Source: UMGS1124 sp045613165
GTDB taxonomy: Bacteria; Bacillota_I; Bacilli_A; RF39; UBA660
Assembly (NCBI GenBank): GCA_045613165.1
Contig: JAZLAK010000138.1
Coordinates: forward strand, 1-7,055
Reading direction: 5' to 3'
Length of the DNA: 7,055 nt
Numbering within the stretch: position 1 is the stretch's first letter; each line of letters starts with the position of its first letter. Under the pieces are notes generated by a model that saw only the letters and a program-made list of their open reading frames with translations, ran no database searches and was not told the origin of the DNA. The translations under genes were made by a program, and so were the position numbers. Below are positions 5,423 to 7,055 of this stretch, one piece after another.

Positions 5423-5587
5423 ATGTATCATTAATTAAATTATAAAGAAATAGATAAGTTTATAAAAAAATATCTTTATCCTTATGACTATTTTAAATCA
5501 AATATAATTAGTATTTCTTGTATTACTTATAAAGATATAAGCGAATATCTAATTAATAAAAAATTTATCTTAAGAGTTTATAATTAA
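5423..5587 (+). pseudogene. Small ORF interrupted by an in-frame TAA at codon 4
   Basis: AAGGAG (5408-5413) stands 9 nt before ATG 5423; an in-frame ATG at 5414 lies too close to it. After Met-Tyr-His the frame meets TAA (5432-5434). It then stays open for 50 codons, reading LNYKEIDKFIKKYLYPYDYF and ending FILRVYN, to TAA 5585-5587 just before a terminator. A strong promoter, ribosome site and terminator frame the whole unit, so the longer reading is probably the original gene (a CAA to TAA change would explain the stop). The remaining frame has no NTG codon for re-initiation. The product would be small, basic and Tyr-rich, without a recognised domain. Alternatives are a three-codon leader, stop read-through, or a sequencing error. 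Confidence 0.5.
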
Positions 5588-5618
5588 AAAACAACTTCGT
5601 TTATTTTGAAGTTGTTTT
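5588..5618. terminator. Bidirectional terminator between convergent genes
   Basis: A perfect 11-bp inverted repeat (5588-5598 with 5608-5618) has a 9-nt loop. The minus-strand copy runs into six T residues and the plus copy ends in TTTT. It begins directly after the plus-strand ORF stop and overlaps the TAA of the double-HTH repressor (5619-5617), so it serves both. Confidence 0.85.
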
Positions 5619-6063
5619 ACTTTATATATTTATTATTACTTTTACCAACTAACCAATCTAATGAAATATTATTTTTCTTTGCTAGTTCTAATGCAAAACT
5701 TGTCATTATAATTGTGTCGCCTGATTCATAACTAGATATAGTTGAGTGAGATGTATTAAATCTTTTAGCAAGAGCTCTCATAGAAATATCATTATCTTCT
5801 CTAAATTCTTTTATTCTTGAACCTACCAACTTATAATCTAATTCTTCTAATTTTATAGTCTTTTGATTTTTTCTAGTAAGTTCCATAATATAATCCATAC
5901 TAGCATTCAATATATTTGATAATTTGTTTAATTGAACTAATGGAATTTGAAGAATATTATTTTCATATTTAGAATAGGTTGCTTGTGTAATATTTAACTT
6001 TTCTGCAATATCCTTTTGTGTATAATCTAAACTTTCTCTCAAAAATTCTAGTGTTTCATTCAT
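5617..6063 (-). CDS. Tandem double-HTH (XRE/Cro-CI) transcriptional repressor
   Basis: The 148-residue protein carries two XRE-type HTH_3 domains in a row. The first spans about 4-62, with YTQKDIAEKLNITQATYSKYENN at 14-36; the second spans about 80-142, with SMRALAKRFNTSHSTISSYESGD around 94-116. Both have the Gln/Ser-x-x-x-Ala-x-x-x-x-x-S/T-x-x-S/T-x-x-x-Y/W-E pattern. A short linker of about 18 residues (KNQKTIKLEELDYKL) joins them. There is no LexA/CI autoprotease domain or ImmA-binding tail, so induction is not by classic RecA cleavage. Two DNA-binding heads on one chain suggest recognition of a paired operator. It is divergent from the single-HTH gene with about 105 bp between them, and probably represses one or both. 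Start ATG 6063 follows a weak GGTGAT ribosome site. Confidence 0.92.
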   Translation of the reverse strand: MNETLEFLRESLDYTQKDIAEKLNITQATYSKYENNILQIPLVQLNKLSNILNASMDYIMELTRKNQKTIKLEELDYKLVGSRIKEFREDNDISMRALAKRFNTSHSTISSYESGDTIIMTSFALELAKKNNISLDWLVGKSNNKYIK

Positions 6064-6088
6064 TTATTATCACCAAAATAATTTTCTC

Positions 6089-6144
6089 ATTATAAATATT
6101 TAAAATCTAAAAATATGCCAACATACGACCACTTGTGATATAAT
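6089..6144. promoter_or_regulatory. Divergent promoter/operator region of the two HTH regulators
   Basis: On the plus strand an extended -10, TGATATAAT (6136-6144), with ATGCCA (6115-6120) 18 nt upstream, serves the single-HTH gene; its start would be near 6151. On the minus strand TATAAT (6094-6089) is a clear -10 for the double-HTH gene. The best -35-like box (TTGGCA, 6121-6116) is 21 nt away, which is too far for a standard promoter. The -35 regions of the two promoters overlap, a usual place for shared operators, but I see no convincing palindrome. Confidence 0.6.
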
Positions 6145-6169
6145 TAGAATGTAAAGAGAAAGGGAATAT

Positions 6170-6427
6170 ATGACAACAGATTTAAAATCAATTACTAGTT
6201 TTGATAAATATTATATTTATGATGTTATTAGAAAAAATATAATAAAATATAGGAAACAATTAAATTTAACTCAAAGAGAGTTAGCAGAAGGAATAGGACA
6301 TTCTGAAGATTATATAACTGAAATAGAAAGCCCGACAAAGAAAAAAACTTTTAGTTTAGCAATAGTTTTTAAAATATCTATTTTTATGCAAATTCCTATT
6401 GAAGATTTTTTTAAGATGGATGAATAA
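6170..6427 (+). CDS. Small single-HTH (XRE family) DNA-binding regulator
   Basis: The 85-residue protein has one XRE helix-turn-helix domain at about 20-80. The core LNLTQRELAEGIGHSEDYITEIES at 31-54 shows the LTQ-x-x-L/I-A motif and a recognition helix ending in IE, followed by the C-terminal FMQIPIEDFF typical of Cro-like repressors. There is no effector domain. The first 19 residues are extra to the family core. ATG 6170 follows GAAAGGG with 5-nt spacing, and an extended -10 promoter lies just upstream. It is divergent from the double-HTH repressor, so the two probably form a mutual control switch, the usual pattern on phages and ICEs (inferred). A weak A/T-only inverted repeat overlaps the TAA. 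Confidence 0.88.
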   Translation: MTTDLKSITSFDKYYIYDVIRKNIIKYRKQLNLTQRELAEGIGHSEDYITEIESPTKKKTFSLAIVFKISIFMQIPIEDFFKMDE

Positions 6428-6449
6428 AATTTAATTTTATTAATATAGA

Positions 6450-6458
6450 TGCTATAAT
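6450..6458 (+). promoter_or_regulatory. Promoter of the zinc-ribbon gene (extended -10)
   Basis: TGCTATAAT (6450-6458) is a perfect extended -10. The -35 region (TTTAAT at 6430-6435, 17-nt spacing) is poor, as is common with extended -10 promoters. The leader before ATG 6517 would be about 50 nt. Confidence 0.6.
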
Positions 6459-6516
6459 ATTGATAGAAACATATTTAACTAAAAAATAATAAATTAGGTG
6501 AAATGAGGTATTATGA

Positions 6517-7055
6517 ATGAAAGTATGTAATAATTGTGGGAATAGTTGTGATAAGAAAGATAAGTTTTGTGAGAAATGTGGTACAGAAATAATAAAAAAA
6601 AGTAGAGTGAAAGAAATATTAATATTGATTGTAATAGCAATTTTGTTATTAGTTTTATTTATTATTTTTCCGCCAATTATATGGTTATATATTATAGGTT
6701 GGTTTGTTTATGAATTTATATATTATAAAAGTGAATCATTTTTAGAAATAAAAGAAAGCATTAAAGATAATACTTTAAAATGTAATGAATTAAATTCTCA
6801 TATTGAAGATTTAAAAAACTCTTATGTAGACATTAAAAGAATTGATTATGGAAGTGCAAATATTACAGATAATAGCAATTATAATTTTAAAAGACCTGAA
6901 TTGAGAAAATTTAGAAATGAAAATAATATTTATAATTGTAGTTTAAGTGTTTGTAGAAATGCACAAAATCAACCTTTTAAATACATTTGTAAATACTTCA
7001 ATATTGAAACAACTGAAGAATCTTTATCTAATTTTGAAAAAGTTTTAAATGATTT
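6517..7055 (+). CDS. Zinc-ribbon, membrane, coiled-coil protein of unknown function (C-terminus outside window)
   Basis: The frame is open for 179 codons to the window edge. ATG 6517 is chosen because GAGGT (6504-6508) lies 8 nt upstream; the overlapping ATG 6513 gives only five codons. Residues 4-21 form a zinc ribbon, C4-x2-C7 and C18-x2-C21 (CNNCG and CEKCG), with an extra Cys11. Two hydrophobic helices follow at about 34-51 and 54-70, joined by Pro-Pro. A helical, probably coiled-coil, region spans about 75-110 (LEIKESIKDN to HIEDLKNS). Then comes a globular part with Cys146 and Cys151 and the segment PFKYICKYFN. N-terminal zinc ribbon plus membrane helices is common in uncharacterised Firmicutes proteins and on mobile elements. 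The C-terminal part is not recognised; it might belong to a DUF4041-like group, but this is only an impression. No function can be assigned. Confidence 0.8.
   Translation, partial: MKVCNNCGNSCDKKDKFCEKCGTEIIKKSRVKEILILIVIAILLLVLFIIFPPIIWLYIIGWFVYEFIYYKSESFLEIKESIKDNTLKCNELNSHIEDLKNSYVDIKRIDYGSANITDNSNYNFKRPELRKFRNENNIYNCSLSVCRNAQNQPFKYICKYFNIETTEESLSNFEKVLND

Noticed and set aside
5201..5431. 76-codon minus-strand frame opposite the repeat region
   Set aside because: There is no ribosome site, it is antisense to the strong plus-strand promoter, and its composition looks random.
1..7055. UGA-as-Trp (Mycoplasma) genetic code
   Set aside because: All nine Trp codons checked are TGG and no gene needs TGA read-through; but all stops are TAA, so it cannot be fully excluded.

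Overview
The window is very AT-rich DNA from a low-GC Gram-positive-type bacterium (Firmicutes or a Mollicutes-related lineage). Every stop codon I can place is TAA. All nine tryptophans I checked are TGG, which argues for the standard code, although no TGA stop is visible to prove it. The gene content looks like an integrative and conjugative element or a related mobile element, seen at its surface-protein/pilin end and its regulatory end. No relaxase, coupling protein, VirB4 ATPase or integrase lies inside the window, so this is an inference from gene family and arrangement.

Left and middle, minus strand, listed in transcription order. At 4970-4786 there is a good promoter and a 43-residue unknown peptide whose end runs into a strong terminator-like hairpin. 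Next comes a 151-residue regulator with a sigma-region-4-like helix-turn-helix (4725-4270) and a second terminator (4269-4244). A leader of about 180 nt follows, with two hairpins carrying G-runs in their loops. After it comes a tightly coupled run: a two-helix pilin-like membrane protein (4060-3821), an unknown helical protein (3818-3555) and a single-stranded DNA-binding protein (3549-3217). Then come a 44-residue membrane peptide (3145-3011) and a 218-residue Thr-rich membrane-anchored protein that has no ATG, GTG or TTG start and probably begins at ATA (3066-2410). A terminator sits on that stop codon. The last gene is a large secreted thioester-domain/Cna-B repeat adhesin (2372 to beyond base 1, incomplete).

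Centre, 4918-5422: about 500 bases without a convincing protein gene. It holds an apparent small RNA gene of about 100 nt on the minus strand (5166-5066), with a near-consensus extended -10 promoter, a two-part hairpin and a T7 tail. It also holds a repeat-rich stretch (11-bp direct repeats, GATAC copies and TGACAA repeats spaced 10 bp) ahead of a near-perfect plus-strand promoter. That promoter drives a small reading frame with a strong ribosome binding site but a TAA at codon 4, followed by 50 further open codons and a bidirectional terminator.

Right, 5600-7055: a tandem double-HTH repressor on the minus strand diverges from a single-HTH regulator on the plus strand. This is a typical mobile-element control pair. 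A zinc-ribbon, double-transmembrane, coiled-coil protein of unknown function follows and runs off the end.

Taken together, the pilin-like protein, the SSB and the thioester adhesin fit DNA transfer plus cell-cell attachment, under control of the HTH and sigma-like regulators and perhaps the small RNA. The less ordinary signals are the apparent ATA-start gene nested in a small membrane ORF, the small RNA, the G-loop hairpins in the pilin leader, and the ochre-interrupted ORF.
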